This document shows, in pieces, positions 1 through 8,658 of a stretch of DNA of 64,000 nt. The translations under genes were made by a program, and so were the position numbers. The notes under the pieces were generated by a model that saw only the letters and a program-made list of their open reading frames with translations, made no database searches and was not told the DNA's origin. The first letter of the stretch is position 1; the number at the start of each line of letters is the position of its first letter. The stretch comes from an uncultured Rhodopila sp. (GTDB lineage: Bacteria; Pseudomonadota; Alphaproteobacteria; Acetobacterales; Acetobacteraceae), in the NCBI GenBank assembly GCA_903851415.1, contig CAINOE010000095.1, positions 1-64,000 on the forward strand, in the 5' to 3' direction.

Positions 1-305
1 CGGCAGGGTGCTGGCCTAGGTGGCCCGGACAAGCCGGGCCATGACGATGTGGCAGCGTCCGCCGCCTTTCCGGTTAGCCTGAACACGCTCTAAGTAACAA
101 CCGTTCTTCTCGGCGATTTCAGGCTGCCTGGAATCGTGGCGATGACCCTATTCGTCATGGCCCGGCTTGTCCGGGCCACCTATCGCGGCAGGGTGCTGGC
201 CTAGGTGGCCCGGACAAGCCGGGCCATGACGATGTGGCAGCGTCCGCCGCCTTTCCGGTTAGCCTGAACACGCTCTAAGTAACAACCATTCTTCTCGGCG
301 ATCTC
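1..305. repeat. 120-bp direct repeat flanking a palindromic element
   Basis: Bases 1-120 and 186-305 are near-identical (differences near 103/288 and 118/303). Each copy begins inside the right half of the common palindromic element. The 65 bp between them include the left half of the element at 153-231. The pattern looks like a duplication that carried the repeat with it. No convincing gene is seen from 1 to 548; reading frames here are shadows. Confidence 0.85.
153..231. repeat. Palindromic intergenic element, copy 2 (full)
   Basis: Inverted arms of about 28 bp (left starts CGTCATGGCCCGGCTTGTCC at 153; right ends CCGGGCCATGACG at 231) flank a loop of about 22 bp. The right half of another copy is at 1-46. 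This is the prototype of a family seen about ten times in the window. It resembles large REP/MITE-like repeats; no protein is encoded. Confidence 0.85.
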
Positions 306-459
306 AAAATCTCCGCGTCCTCTGCGCATAGAGCGGGAGACAAACCAGACACCGGACGGGTGACCAAATCCGAGACCGTCTTTTTCAAATGCAAATAGCA
401 TGCCGCGGCCAGGGGAAATCGAAGCCCGGGGTCTTCGTTGCCGTCTGGCCATCTGCTGC

Positions 460-504
460 AACTGCGTGTGTGGCCGGGCCAGGCATCCGGCCACACACGC
501 AGTT
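460..504. repeat. 18-bp perfect inverted repeat (hairpin)
   Basis: AACTGCGTGTGTGGCCGG at 460-477 pairs with its exact complement at 487-504 across a 9-base loop. It lies 45 bp beyond the stop of the minus-strand yidB-like gene. It has no T-run on either side, so it is a stable 3' hairpin but not a canonical intrinsic terminator. Confidence 0.7.
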
Positions 505-548
505 CGGAAGTCGTTTCCTCCAAATCCTTACGCTGCCGCGAGCTTTTG

Positions 549-995
549 CTACGCCCGGTTCCACACCGACTGGATCTCAGTCGGGCTGGGCACCCGGCCG
601 TTCGGCGTCAGCTTGTCCACCACGCCCGGCAGGCTCTGCGACAACTGCGCCAGCAGTTCCTGCTCGCTGATCCCCGCATGCCGCGCCAAATCCGCAATCG
701 TTGTCTGCCCCAACGCCGATTGCAATTGCGTCGGCTGGATCGGCTGGTTCTGCCCGGAACCGAGCCAGGAACTGACGGTTGACCCGTGGCCGGCGTTGGT
801 CAGCTTGTCCAACAGGCCGCCCAGGCCACTGCCCCACACACCGCCCTGCGGTGCCGCGCCGGACGGCTGCGGCACCGGAGCTTCCGCGGGCGCGCTGCCG
901 CCGGAGATCAGCTTGCCGACAAGCAGGGCGCCAAGAGCGACCATCAGAGGCTTCGTGATGTTGCCCCCCGGAACAGCGTCATCAAACAGACCCAT
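549..995 (-). CDS. yidB: YidB family protein (DUF937)
   Basis: A 148-residue protein starting at an ATG with a strong GAGGAGG Shine-Dalgarno 6 bases upstream. The N-terminus (MGLFDDAVPGG) and a Gly-rich central part are followed by the conserved C-terminal block with LADLARH-type (here IADLARHAGIS) and LPGVVDKLTPNGRVP signatures, which define the YidB/DUF937 family. The family's role is unknown, and some members are annotated as envelope-associated. The gene stands alone and is divergent from the glsB-like gene. Confidence 0.85.
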   Translation of the reverse strand: MGLFDDAVPGGNITKPLMVALGALLVGKLISGGSAPAEAPVPQPSGAAPQGGVWGSGLGGLLDKLTNAGHGSTVSSWLGSGQNQPIQPTQLQSALGQTTIADLARHAGISEQELLAQLSQSLPGVVDKLTPNGRVPSPTEIQSVWNRA

Positions 996-1149
996 TTCGA
1001 CCTCCTCTATTTTGTTGTACCCCGCTCCATAGACTTTCGGGTTCCCGATAGAAATATCATCACCGTAATATGAAGTTTGGCCGCAACTTTAGTGCGCGCG
1101 ACGCTGCTACGGTGCATTCGAGGTTCGTTCTTCGAAAGGATTGAAAACC

Positions 1150-1410
1150 ATGTCCGTCCTCGGCTGGATCATACTCGGCCTGATCGCCGGCTTCATCGGC
1201 AGCAAGATCGTCAACAAGACCGGCCAGGGCGTGATCCTGGACATCGTCCTCGGCATCGTCGGCGCCATCGTCGGCGGCACGCTGTTCAGCCTGATCGGGG
1301 CGGCCGGCGTGACCGGCCTGAATATCTGGAGCCTGATCGTCGCCGTCATAGGCTCGGTCGTCGTGCTCTGGCTGTACCACAAATTCGCCGGGCGGCGGCG
1401 GGCGTACTAA
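1150..1410 (+). CDS. GlsB/YeaQ/YmgE family stress-response membrane protein
   Basis: An 86-residue, almost entirely hydrophobic protein with three predicted membrane segments (about 3-20, 28-52, 58-78) and a basic C-terminus (FAGRRRAY). Gly-rich helices with the pattern LGWIILGLIAGFIGSKI are typical of the transglycosylase-associated protein family. An in-frame TTG at 1141 exists. The ATG at 1150 was chosen because AAAGGA at 1135-1140 is correctly spaced from it. The family is linked to general stress; its biochemical role is unknown. Confidence 0.88.
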   Translation: MSVLGWIILGLIAGFIGSKIVNKTGQGVILDIVLGIVGAIVGGTLFSLIGAAGVTGLNIWSLIVAVIGSVVVLWLYHKFAGRRRAY

Positions 1411-1485
1411 GGCGGTCCGCGTTAACCATCGGTCAACTTTTCCGAGCGTAAACTGGGGCGGTCCGGCCAAAGCGGTTCGCCCCAT

Positions 1486-3453
1486 ATGCCTCATGAAACC
1501 AATGCCCGGCTGATCGATGGCCGGTTCACAGTCGATACCGCCAACCCGCTGCCGGACTCCGGCGGCGGTCTCCTCGCCTATGCCGCAGCCGATCGGCTGG
1601 CGCCGAACGCGAGGCGGGTGGCGCTGGAGGTGTCGCGGGATGCGTCGCCTCGCATCAAGGCGCTGATGGCGCTGGGCGATCCGATCGATAACCTGATGGT
1701 GCCGCTCGGTCACGGCGTCGGCCCGGCGGCCGGCGGCAAAGGCGAAACCTACTACCTCATTTGCACGGCGCCGCCCGGGCCGCCGCTGTCGGTGTCGCTG
1801 ACCCCTTGGAACGAGACGGCGCTGCTCGATCTCGTGCTGCGGCCGGCGGCGCGGGTGCTGGACACTCTGCAGGCCCGCGGGCTGACGCACCGGGCGATCC
1901 GGCTGAACAACGTGTTCCAGGCGGTGACGGGGCAGCCGGTAACGCTCGGCGCGGCCTGGGCGGCGCCCCCGGCCATGCATCAGCCGGCGCTGTTCGAATC
2001 GCCCTATTCCGCGATGTGCCATCCCGCCGGCCGCGGCGACGGTTCGATCGCCGAAGACGTCTACGCCCTCGGCGTGCTGCTGCTGGTGCTGGCCGGCGGC
2101 CGCGTGCCGCTGGCCAATCTGGACGATACCGCGCTGATCCGCTGGAAGCTTGATCTCGGCAGTTTCGCGGCGTTGTCGCGCGACACCGCGATGTCCGGGT
2201 TCACCGCCGATTTGGTCAGGGGGATGCTGGCCGAGGATCCGGACCACCGGCCGCAGCCCGCGCTGTTGCTGGACCCGGCCAACGCCCGCGCCCGGCGCGT
2301 CGCCGCCCGCCCCGCGCGGCGCAGCCAGCGGCCGCTGATGCTGGGCGACATCGCCGTGTTCGACGCCCGCACCCTGGGATTCGCTCTGCTCAAGGATGAG
2401 AAGAAGGCGGTCCAGGCGCTGCGGGCCGGGACCGTGACACAATGGCTGCGCCGCGGCATGGGCGATGCGACCCTGGCCTCGGCGATCGAGGAGGTCGTCC
2501 GCACCCGGCTGGCGGACCCGAAATACGGCGCGCGGACCGAGGCGCTGCTGGTGATGCACACCATTGGCACGATCAATTACCAGATGCCGCTGTGCTGGCG
2601 GGGCGTGGCAATGTTTCCGGACGGTATCGCCGCGCTGGTCGGGGATGCGATCGCCACCCGGAGCAGTCTGATGGCGGTGGCCGAGGAGATGCTGGTCCAC
2701 GACATAATCCCCGATTGGATCCTGGCGGCGGACCGTTCAAGCCCTTCGGACAGCGTCCTGGCCAGCCTGGAAGTATCAGCGTCGCGGCAATTCCTCCAGG
2801 CGGGCGGCGCGGGCGGCCTGCTGCGGATGTTCTATACGCTGAACCCGCTGCTCCCCTGCCGCGCGCCGGGGATGTCCGCGGATTGGATCACCTCCAATGG
2901 CGATCTGATGCGCTTCTTCGAGCGCACCGCCGGGGCGGATACCGGCAGCCTTGTGACTCTCGAGATCGCCACGTTCATCGCGGCGCGGGGCGAGCGGCGG
3001 ATCGAAATGCAGATCAACGGGCTGCTGGCCCGTTCGGGCGAGCCGGCACGCGGCGCGGAGCTGGCGCTGCTGAAGGACATGCAGCTCCGCTACCATCCCG
3101 AGCCGATGCCGCGCCTGGCAAAATGGGCGGTGGCGCGGCTGCGGCCGACATTGGAGCAGTGGCGGTACAAGCCCCGGCGCGAGGCTCTGGCGGCCCAGCT
3201 TGAAGCCGTATCGCGCGACGGCTTCCTGGCGCGGCTGCTCGCTCTGGTGGAGGATAACGCCGGCCGTATGGCGGACCGCTCCGGCGCCGAACAGGCGGCG
3301 ATGGAACGGGCTGCGATCGAGGCGGAGCTCGCGGCGATCGACTCCGGCGACGCGCCGCGGGTGCAGGAGGCTGAGAGGTTCGGCCAGGCGGTGACCGGCG
3401 CCATCGGCCTGACGGCGCTGATCATCGCCGCGTTGGCGGCGGTGCTGCAATGA
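1486..3453 (+). CDS. Protein-kinase-like protein (predicted pseudokinase), membrane anchored
   Basis: 655 residues. Kinase-fold landmarks are visible: a catalytic-loop-like LTHRAIRLNN at 133-142 and a subdomain IX-like DVYALGVLL at 191-199. The VAIK lysine is Glu (VALEV), the HRD aspartate is Ala137, and the DFG position reads LGA, so all three catalytic residues are absent. About 350 residues of mainly helical sequence follow, ending in one membrane segment (about 635-654). The stop overlaps the next gene by 4 bp, so the two are co-translated. The likely role is scaffolding or sensing at the membrane; the partner is unknown. Confidence 0.7.
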   Translation: MPHETNARLIDGRFTVDTANPLPDSGGGLLAYAAADRLAPNARRVALEVSRDASPRIKALMALGDPIDNLMVPLGHGVGPAAGGKGETYYLICTAPPGPPLSVSLTPWNETALLDLVLRPAARVLDTLQARGLTHRAIRLNNVFQAVTGQPVTLGAAWAAPPAMHQPALFESPYSAMCHPAGRGDGSIAEDVYALGVLLLVLAGGRVPLANLDDTALIRWKLDLGSFAALSRDTAMSGFTADLVRGMLAEDPDHRPQPALLLDPANARARRVAARPARRSQRPLMLGDIAVFDARTLGFALLKDEKKAVQALRAGTVTQWLRRGMGDATLASAIEEVVRTRLADPKYGARTEALLVMHTIGTINYQMPLCWRGVAMFPDGIAALVGDAIATRSSLMAVAEEMLVHDIIPDWILAADRSSPSDSVLASLEVSASRQFLQAGGAGGLLRMFYTLNPLLPCRAPGMSADWITSNGDLMRFFERTAGADTGSLVTLEIATFIAARGERRIEMQINGLLARSGEPARGAELALLKDMQLRYHPEPMPRLAKWAVARLRPTLEQWRYKPRREALAAQLEAVSRDGFLARLLALVEDNAGRMADRSGAEQAAMERAAIEAELAAIDSGDAPRVQEAERFGQAVTGAIGLTALIIAALAAVLQ

Positions 3454-3902
3454 GTGTCGGCGCGAAGCTCGGCGGCGCGGCGGGCGGCATGATGGTGCTG
3501 CTGCTCGGACTGGCGTTCGGCGGGCTGATCGCCGTGGCTCCGGATATCGCGTTGCCGGCCGGGGTGCTGCTGGCGCCGGGCCTCGTTGCGTTCGTGTTCG
3601 ATCCAACCCCCGGGCGCGCCGTGGCAAGGGCGATGCTGCTGTTCCAGGCGGCCGCCGGCTTCCATCCGCTATCCGATGCCTGGTCCCGCTGCGACGGGAT
3701 CGAGTCCTGCATGGACACCCTGGTGCGCCCGCGCGCTGTGCTGACTGTCTGGACGATGGCGGCGGTGGCGTGGGTGCTGACCCAGACGCTGCCCATCGGC
3801 CTTAAACTGTTGTCGGATTATCGCGTGCGCTCCCGCCGCGCCGCCCTCGAGGCCCGGCGCGATCGGCTGGTGGAGGACTGGGGCCTGGACGGCGGGCCGT
3901 AA
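3450..3902 (+). CDS. Small membrane protein paired with the pseudokinase
   Basis: 150 residues with two N-terminal membrane helices (about 8-30 and 34-54), a soluble segment containing two Cys (RCDGIESC), a third hydrophobic segment (about 98-115) and a basic, coiled tail. It starts at the ATGA overlap with the pseudokinase stop. No family is recognised. The tight coupling suggests it forms a membrane complex with the preceding protein. Confidence 0.7.
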   Translation: MSVGAKLGGAAGGMMVLLLGLAFGGLIAVAPDIALPAGVLLAPGLVAFVFDPTPGRAVARAMLLFQAAAGFHPLSDAWSRCDGIESCMDTLVRPRAVLTVWTMAAVAWVLTQTLPIGLKLLSDYRVRSRRAALEARRDRLVEDWGLDGGP

Positions 3903-3986
3903 CGGAGAAGCTGGCCGGGAATATTTGTTGAGTTGGCCGTACTCATAGGTAGTGACTTTTCGGGCTGCTCCGCCTTTGATAGGGCG

Positions 3987-4868
3987 ATGGATGGATTTGA
4001 AGCGCAACCGGGTGTCGGCGACGCCGGACCGTGCCGTGTCATTTTGCCCGAACGCAATCCGGCGCCGGTCGTCTTCACCTCCGCCCACTCCGGCCGCGCC
4101 TATACCGCCGAGCTTCTGTCCGGGGTGCGCCTGGGTTCGCTCAGTCTGCGCCGCAGCGAGGATTGCTTTGTCGACGAGCTCTTTGCCGCCGCACCCGGGC
4201 ATGGCGCGGCGCTGGTGGCGGCGAATTTCCCCCGCGCCTTTTGCGATGCCAACCGGGAGCCGTGGGAACTCGACCCCGGCATGTTCAACGAGCAGCTTCC
4301 CGACTGGGTCAACACCACAAGCCCGCGGGTCAGTGCCGGACTGGGCACCATCGCCAGGGTGGTTGCCTCCGGCGAGCCGATCTATGGCGGGAAATTGTCG
4401 TTTCTGGAGGCGGAGCGGCGGATTGCAGCCTATTGGCAGCCGTTCCACGACGCGCTGCGGCTGGTCGTGGAGGAGATCAAGGCGCGCTGGGGCTACTGCC
4501 TGCTGATCGATTGCCACTCCATGCCGTCGAACGCGCAAGGGACGCGGGTGAACGGCCGTTCGGCCGATTTCGTCCTGGGCGATTTGCATGGGGCGGCGTG
4601 CAGTCCGCGGGTAACGCGGTTGGTTGAAGCATTCCTGTGCGGGCGGGGCTTCCTGGTCCGTCGCAACGATCCGTATGCGGGGGGTTACATCACCAAGCAC
4701 TACGGGCGGCCGGCGCATGACGTGCACGTGTTGCAGATCGAGATCGCACGCCGGCTCTATATGGATGAGAAAGTAATCGAGCGGTCGCCGGGATTCGCCG
4801 GGATGCAGCAGTCAATGACGGACCTGATCGCGCTGGTCACCCGCGAGGCGCGGCGCATGGTCGGGTAA
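3987..4868 (+). CDS. N-formylglutamate amidohydrolase family protein
   Basis: 293 residues of the N-formylglutamate deformylase/HutG-like fold. Metal-binding and active-site motifs are seen: FTSAHSGRAY near the N-terminus, and LIDCHSMPS followed by a ...DFVLGDLHG stretch. The family hydrolyses N-formyl-glutamate or related N-acyl amides; no hut genes are nearby, so the substrate is uncertain. A TTG start at 3933 would add 18 residues. The ATG at 3987 was preferred because it is preceded by AGGG and gives the usual family N-terminus. Confidence 0.85.
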   Translation: MDGFEAQPGVGDAGPCRVILPERNPAPVVFTSAHSGRAYTAELLSGVRLGSLSLRRSEDCFVDELFAAAPGHGAALVAANFPRAFCDANREPWELDPGMFNEQLPDWVNTTSPRVSAGLGTIARVVASGEPIYGGKLSFLEAERRIAAYWQPFHDALRLVVEEIKARWGYCLLIDCHSMPSNAQGTRVNGRSADFVLGDLHGAACSPRVTRLVEAFLCGRGFLVRRNDPYAGGYITKHYGRPAHDVHVLQIEIARRLYMDEKVIERSPGFAGMQQSMTDLIALVTREARRMVG

Positions 4869-5154
4869 TCCAGGGAAACCGTCGGCGCGCCGGGTTTCAC
4901 CGTCATGGCTGTCTCCCGGCCTGGCCGGGGGATCTCCGGACCACCTCCAGCGGCACATGCTGGCCGCGTCAGCTAGCTCTCCACGTCATGGCCCGGCTTG
5001 CTGACCGGGCCATCTGCAGCCGCATGTGCTCGAATAGGTGGCCCCGACAGGCCGGACCATGACGAATTGGCGAATGTTCCCCGCGCCTATGCCGGGAACG
5101 CGGTGTGCACCATCCCAGCCGTGCCGCTACCGGCAGGTCAGTCCCGGGGCCTGT
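4869..5154. repeat. Gene-free stretch with a degenerate palindromic element (4984-5064)
   Basis: There is no supported gene. Bases 4984-5064 form a decayed copy of the CGTCATGGCCCGG...CCGGGCCATGACG element: the left arm has an insertion after CGGCTTG and the right arm reads GGCCCCGACAGGCCGGACC. Bases 4890-4950 hold further CCGG-rich pieces that may be an older, more decayed copy. Confidence 0.65.
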
Positions 5155-5478
5155 TCATCGCGAAATCGAGCCGGTCTTCTGCTCGGTCGTGCCACGCCGG
5201 TCCCCGCCTATCGTGCTGTTGTCGCCCGGCACGACGGCGTTCCCGGTGGCGCCGGGCACGTTCGGATTCTGATCAGCCTGAACCCCAACGGCGCCCTTCG
5301 GCAACCTCCCCGGAGACAGCGCCGGATTCGACTGCCCGGGCGGGTATGTCGGCTCAGCGATCCGGGAACCCGGCGTGCCGCCGGAGTTGCCGGGATTGTT
5401 GTTCTGCGCCGCGGCGATCGATGCGCCGAGGATGACCATCAGGACGGCGACGGGAAGCGAACGGCAGAATGTTGTCAA
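5155..5478 (-). CDS. Hypothetical secreted low-complexity protein
   Basis: 107 residues with a clear Sec signal peptide (RSLPVAVLMVILGASIAAA, cleavage before QNNN). The mature part is hydrophilic and rich in Pro, Gly and Asn with no recognised domain. An upstream TTG at 5505 is possible. The TTG at 5478 is better because AGAGGA lies 8 bases before it and it places a short basic stretch before the hydrophobic core. Function is unknown. Confidence 0.6.
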   Translation of the reverse strand: MTTFCRSLPVAVLMVILGASIAAAQNNNPGNSGGTPGSRIAEPTYPPGQSNPALSPGRLPKGAVGVQADQNPNVPGATGNAVVPGDNSTIGGDRRGTTEQKTGSISR

Positions 5479-6060
5479 ACCGGATGTCCTCTTGAGTGAT
5501 TGCAAGACGTTGACGCGGTGCTACCGTAACGCGGCGGGCTGCCTGCGGTTCGTGGCCTCGCGTTCGAGAGATGCAGCCCGGGCAAGGCCGACGCCATCAA
5601 ACCCGCGTCAGGCGCAAATCCGCTTTGTCGTCACAACGCGGCGGATTGCTTTGGTGTATCTACGAAACTATTTGCGCTGGCGCAGGCGGCACGCTATGTT
5701 GCGGTGCAGCAGACAGGGAACGTCCTTCGCCCCTCGACCCGGCAGCGCCGGGCATGAACGAAGGATCACATGACGGTTTCGGACCAATGCGGCTGGCGGC
5801 ACCGGCATGAACCGCCCGTGCGCAAGACAGAACGATCTCCCGTATCCGGATGCTTAGGACGGCCGTGATGGCTTTGCCTGGACCTTTCATCTGCCGCCGC
5901 CGCCTGAACGCCGGAACGGCGTTTGCCCGGCGGTATCATCGGTACCCGAGCAGTATGAGCTTGCATCGAACGTCTCCGGCCGCTCTCCGCCTGGCGGCGG
6001 CGCCGGCATCCCTGACAGCCTGACCCGGCTGCCTTCTCCAACTCGATCAGGTCACCCGTC
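5479..6060. other. Gene-free stretch (about 580 bp)
   Basis: Nothing was identified with confidence. Reading frames here have atypical composition and are shadows. It presumably contains the promoters of the flanking divergent genes (the secreted protein and the MaoC-Pta fusion), but no clear -35/-10 pair was found. Confidence 0.5.
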
Positions 6061-7506
6061 ATGGACACCATTGAAGTCCTTCCGCTTCCCCTGGCCGCTG
6101 CGATGTTCGCCGCCGGCGACGCCGCCTTCATCGAAAACCGTACGTTCGATGAAATGACCATCGGCGAGACCGCCGCGCTTCAGCGCACGCTGACGCAGTC
6201 CGACATCGAACTCTTCGCCAATGTCTCGGGCGACGTGAACCCGAGCCATCTCGATGCGGACTATGCCGGCGCCTCGTTATTTCATGGCATCATCGCCCAC
6301 GGCATGCTGAGCGGGTCGCTGTTCTCGGCGGTGCTCGGCACGCTGCTGCCGGGGCCGGGGACGATCTATCTCGGCCAGGACCTGAAATTCCGCCATCCGG
6401 TCAAGCCGGGCGACACGCTGACGGTCAAGGTCACGGTCCGCACCAAGAATGCGGAGAAGAAGCGCGTCGTGCTGGACTGTCTCTGCACCAATCAGGATGG
6501 CGAAACGGTCATCACCGGCGCCGCCGAGGTCGTCGCGCCGACGGAGAAGGTCCGCCGCCCGCGCGTGCAACTGCCCGAGGTGTCGGTGGTTCACCATGAG
6601 GCGCTGGCGGCGCTGCTGGCGCGTGCCTCGGCGCTGCCGCCGTTGCCGACTGCGATCGTTCATCCCTGCGACGGCGACAGCCTGCAGGGCGCGTTGCGGG
6701 CCGCCGCCGCCGGTTTTGTCGATCCCGTTCTGGTCGGCCCGGAAGCCCGCATCCGCGCGGTTGCGCTGGCCGAGGGCCTGGACCTGACCGGCATCCGCAT
6801 CGTCGATGCCCCGCATTCGCACGCCGCGGCCGAAACGGCTGTGGGCCTCGCCCGCGACGGCACGGTCAGGGCGCTGATGAAGGGCAGCCTGCATACCGAT
6901 GAGCTGATGCACGAGGTGATGCGGCGGGAGAACCATCTGCGCACCGGACGGCGCATCAGCCACGCCTATGTCATGCTGATCGCGGCCTCCGGCAAGGCGC
7001 TGATCGTCTCCGACGGCGCGGTGAACATCGCGCCCGGGCTGATGGAGAAGGTGGATATCGTGCAGAATGCGATCGACCTTGCCATCGCGCTCGGTGTGGC
7101 GGTGCCGAAGGTGGCGCTGCTGTCGGCGGTGGAGACGGTGACGGCGGAAATCCCCTCCACGCTGGATGCCGCGGCGCTGTGCAAGATGGCGGATCGCGGG
7201 CAGATCAAGGGCGGGCTGCTGGACGGGCCGCTGGCGTTCGACAACGCGATCAGCACGGTTGCGGCGCTGACGAAGGGGATCACGTCGGCGGTGGCCGGCA
7301 GTCCGGACATCCTGATCGTGCCGAACCTGGAGGCCGGGAACATGCTGGCCAAGCAGATGATCTATTCCGGGGTGGCGGATGCCGCCGGGATCGTGCTGGG
7401 AGCGGCGGTGCCAATCATTCTGACCAGCCGGGCGGACAGTATTCAGACGCGGCTGGCGTCGTGCGCGGTTGCGGTGCTGGCGGCGAATGGGGCGGTGAAG
7501 GGCTGA
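6061..7506 (+). CDS. Bifunctional MaoC-like enoyl-CoA hydratase / phosphate acyltransferase
   Basis: 481 residues. Residues about 25-165 are a hot-dog MaoC hydratase with the signature FANVSGDVNPSHLD and FHGIIAHGML. Residues about 190-481 are a phosphotransacetylase/phosphobutyryltransferase domain (ALMKGSLHTDELMHEVM; NLEAGNMLAKQMIYSG). The fusion is a known architecture in proteobacteria, annotated as enoyl-CoA hydratase/phosphate acetyltransferase. It probably works on short acyl-CoA, such as butyrate or polyhydroxybutyrate intermediates. The ATG at 6061 has a weak ribosome site; ATG codons at about 6103 and 6151 are alternatives. Confidence 0.88.
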   Translation: MDTIEVLPLPLAAAMFAAGDAAFIENRTFDEMTIGETAALQRTLTQSDIELFANVSGDVNPSHLDADYAGASLFHGIIAHGMLSGSLFSAVLGTLLPGPGTIYLGQDLKFRHPVKPGDTLTVKVTVRTKNAEKKRVVLDCLCTNQDGETVITGAAEVVAPTEKVRRPRVQLPEVSVVHHEALAALLARASALPPLPTAIVHPCDGDSLQGALRAAAAGFVDPVLVGPEARIRAVALAEGLDLTGIRIVDAPHSHAAAETAVGLARDGTVRALMKGSLHTDELMHEVMRRENHLRTGRRISHAYVMLIAASGKALIVSDGAVNIAPGLMEKVDIVQNAIDLAIALGVAVPKVALLSAVETVTAEIPSTLDAAALCKMADRGQIKGGLLDGPLAFDNAISTVAALTKGITSAVAGSPDILIVPNLEAGNMLAKQMIYSGVADAAGIVLGAAVPIILTSRADSIQTRLASCAVAVLAANGAVKG

Positions 7507-7548
7507 CCGGGGACCCGCATAGCACGCGTTCCCTGGATGCCTCGGCCT

Positions 7549-7795
7549 CTATCTCGGTCGAGGCTTCCCCGCCGGACCGAACATCCGCATCGGACTTTTC
7601 CGGCACACAGGCATGGCTGGCGAGGCGGGACAATACGCTCGTCGCGTCGATGACGTCGCGGAGCAGGATATTCGCCGTGCCGAAATCGCGGTCCAGCATG
7701 GCCTGCACCGCCTCCTGATATAGTCCGGCGCGAAACGCAGGATCGGCATCGGCGCGAGCCTTCGCCGTCTCGCGAAAATTCCGGGTCAGTGGCAT
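7549..7795 (-). pseudogene. Broken HigA-like antitoxin/transcriptional regulator
   Basis: From the ATG at 7795 the frame reads MPLTRNFRETAKARADADP, then LLRDVIDATSVLSRLA. This matches the N-terminal half of the small HigA-type antitoxins that start MxLTRDFxET. The expected continuation (KSLMRMFGPAGNP) appears only in a neighbouring frame, as KSPMRMFGPAGKPRPR, followed by a stop at 7549-7551. A frameshift near the VIDAT/KSP region therefore separates the halves. No toxin gene is adjacent. It sits between the MaoC-Pta gene and recO and looks like a decayed remnant. Confidence 0.6.
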
Positions 7796-7896
7796 TATCA
7801 GTCTCCTGTTCGCGCCGCACTTCCGGCGCCGATCGTCGCACCGCATGGTGCGTGATTGGTAGGATGCTGCAGGAGGCAACCCGGGAGCAGCCAAGA

Positions 7897-8658
7897 ATGG
7901 AATGGGACGCCCCCGCGATCGTGCTCGACGCCCGCCCGTACGGAGAGGGCGATGCCGTCGCCGCGGTGATGACCGAGGCGCACGGCCTGCATCGCGGCCT
8001 GGCGCGCGGCGGCGCCTCGCGCGGCAAGGCGGCGACCTGGCAGGCCGGCAACCTGGTGCAGGTGCAGTGGACGGCGCGGCTGTCGGACCAACTCGGCAGC
8101 TTCACCGGGGAGATGATTCATCCTGGCGCCGCCAACGCGATGCAGGAGGCGCTGCCCCTGGCGATGCTGACCTCGGCCTGTGCCGTCGCCGAGGGCGCCC
8201 TGTCCGAGCGGGTGCCGCAGCCGCGCATCTTCGGCGGATTGCTCGGCCTGATCCCGCGCATGCCGCTCGGCGAGCCGCTGCTGACCGATCTGGTGCAATG
8301 GGAGATGATCGTGCTGGGCGATTTGGGCTACGGGCTTGACCTGTCGGCCTGCGCGGTGACCGGACAAAGCGGCGATCTTGTCTATGTCTCCCCGAAGACC
8401 GGCCGGGCGGTATCGCGCGAGGCGGCGGGGGAGTGGGCTGCGCGCCTGCTGCCGCTGCCGCCGTTTCTGCTTGGCACGAATCCGGCCGACAGGGCGCAAT
8501 GGCGCGACGGACTCCGTCTGACCGGGCATTTCCTGGCGCGGGATGCGTTTGGCAGCCAGCATCGTCCTCTGCCCCGGGCACGGCAGATGCTATACGACCG
8601 GGTCTCGGCCCTGGCCGCAGAAACCGAAAAGGACGTTGGACCAATCCATGCCGGATGA
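7897..8658 (+). CDS. recO: DNA repair protein RecO
   Basis: 253 residues, usual RecO length. The N-terminal OB-fold begins [20 protein letters not shown], typical of alphaproteobacterial RecO, followed by the helical domain with a degenerate metal-site region ([18 protein letters not shown]). RecO loads RecA with RecR/RecF at gaps. An open frame extends upstream to 7789, but the ATG at 7897 matches the family start. The stop overlaps parC by 11 bp, so translation is coupled. Confidence 0.93.
   Translation: MEWDAPAIVLDARPYGEGDAVAAVMTEAHGLHRGLARGGASRGKAATWQAGNLVQVQWTARLSDQLGSFTGEMIHPGAANAMQEALPLAMLTSACAVAEGALSERVPQPRIFGGLLGLIPRMPLGEPLLTDLVQWEMIVLGDLGYGLDLSACAVTGQSGDLVYVSPKTGRAVSREAAGEWAARLLPLPPFLLGTNPADRAQWRDGLRLTGHFLARDAFGSQHRPLPRARQMLYDRVSALAAETEKDVGPIHAG

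Noticed and set aside
1060-2700. 546-codon minus-strand frame
   Set aside because: Antisense to the glsB-like and pseudokinase genes; Arg/His/Gln-rich shadow composition.
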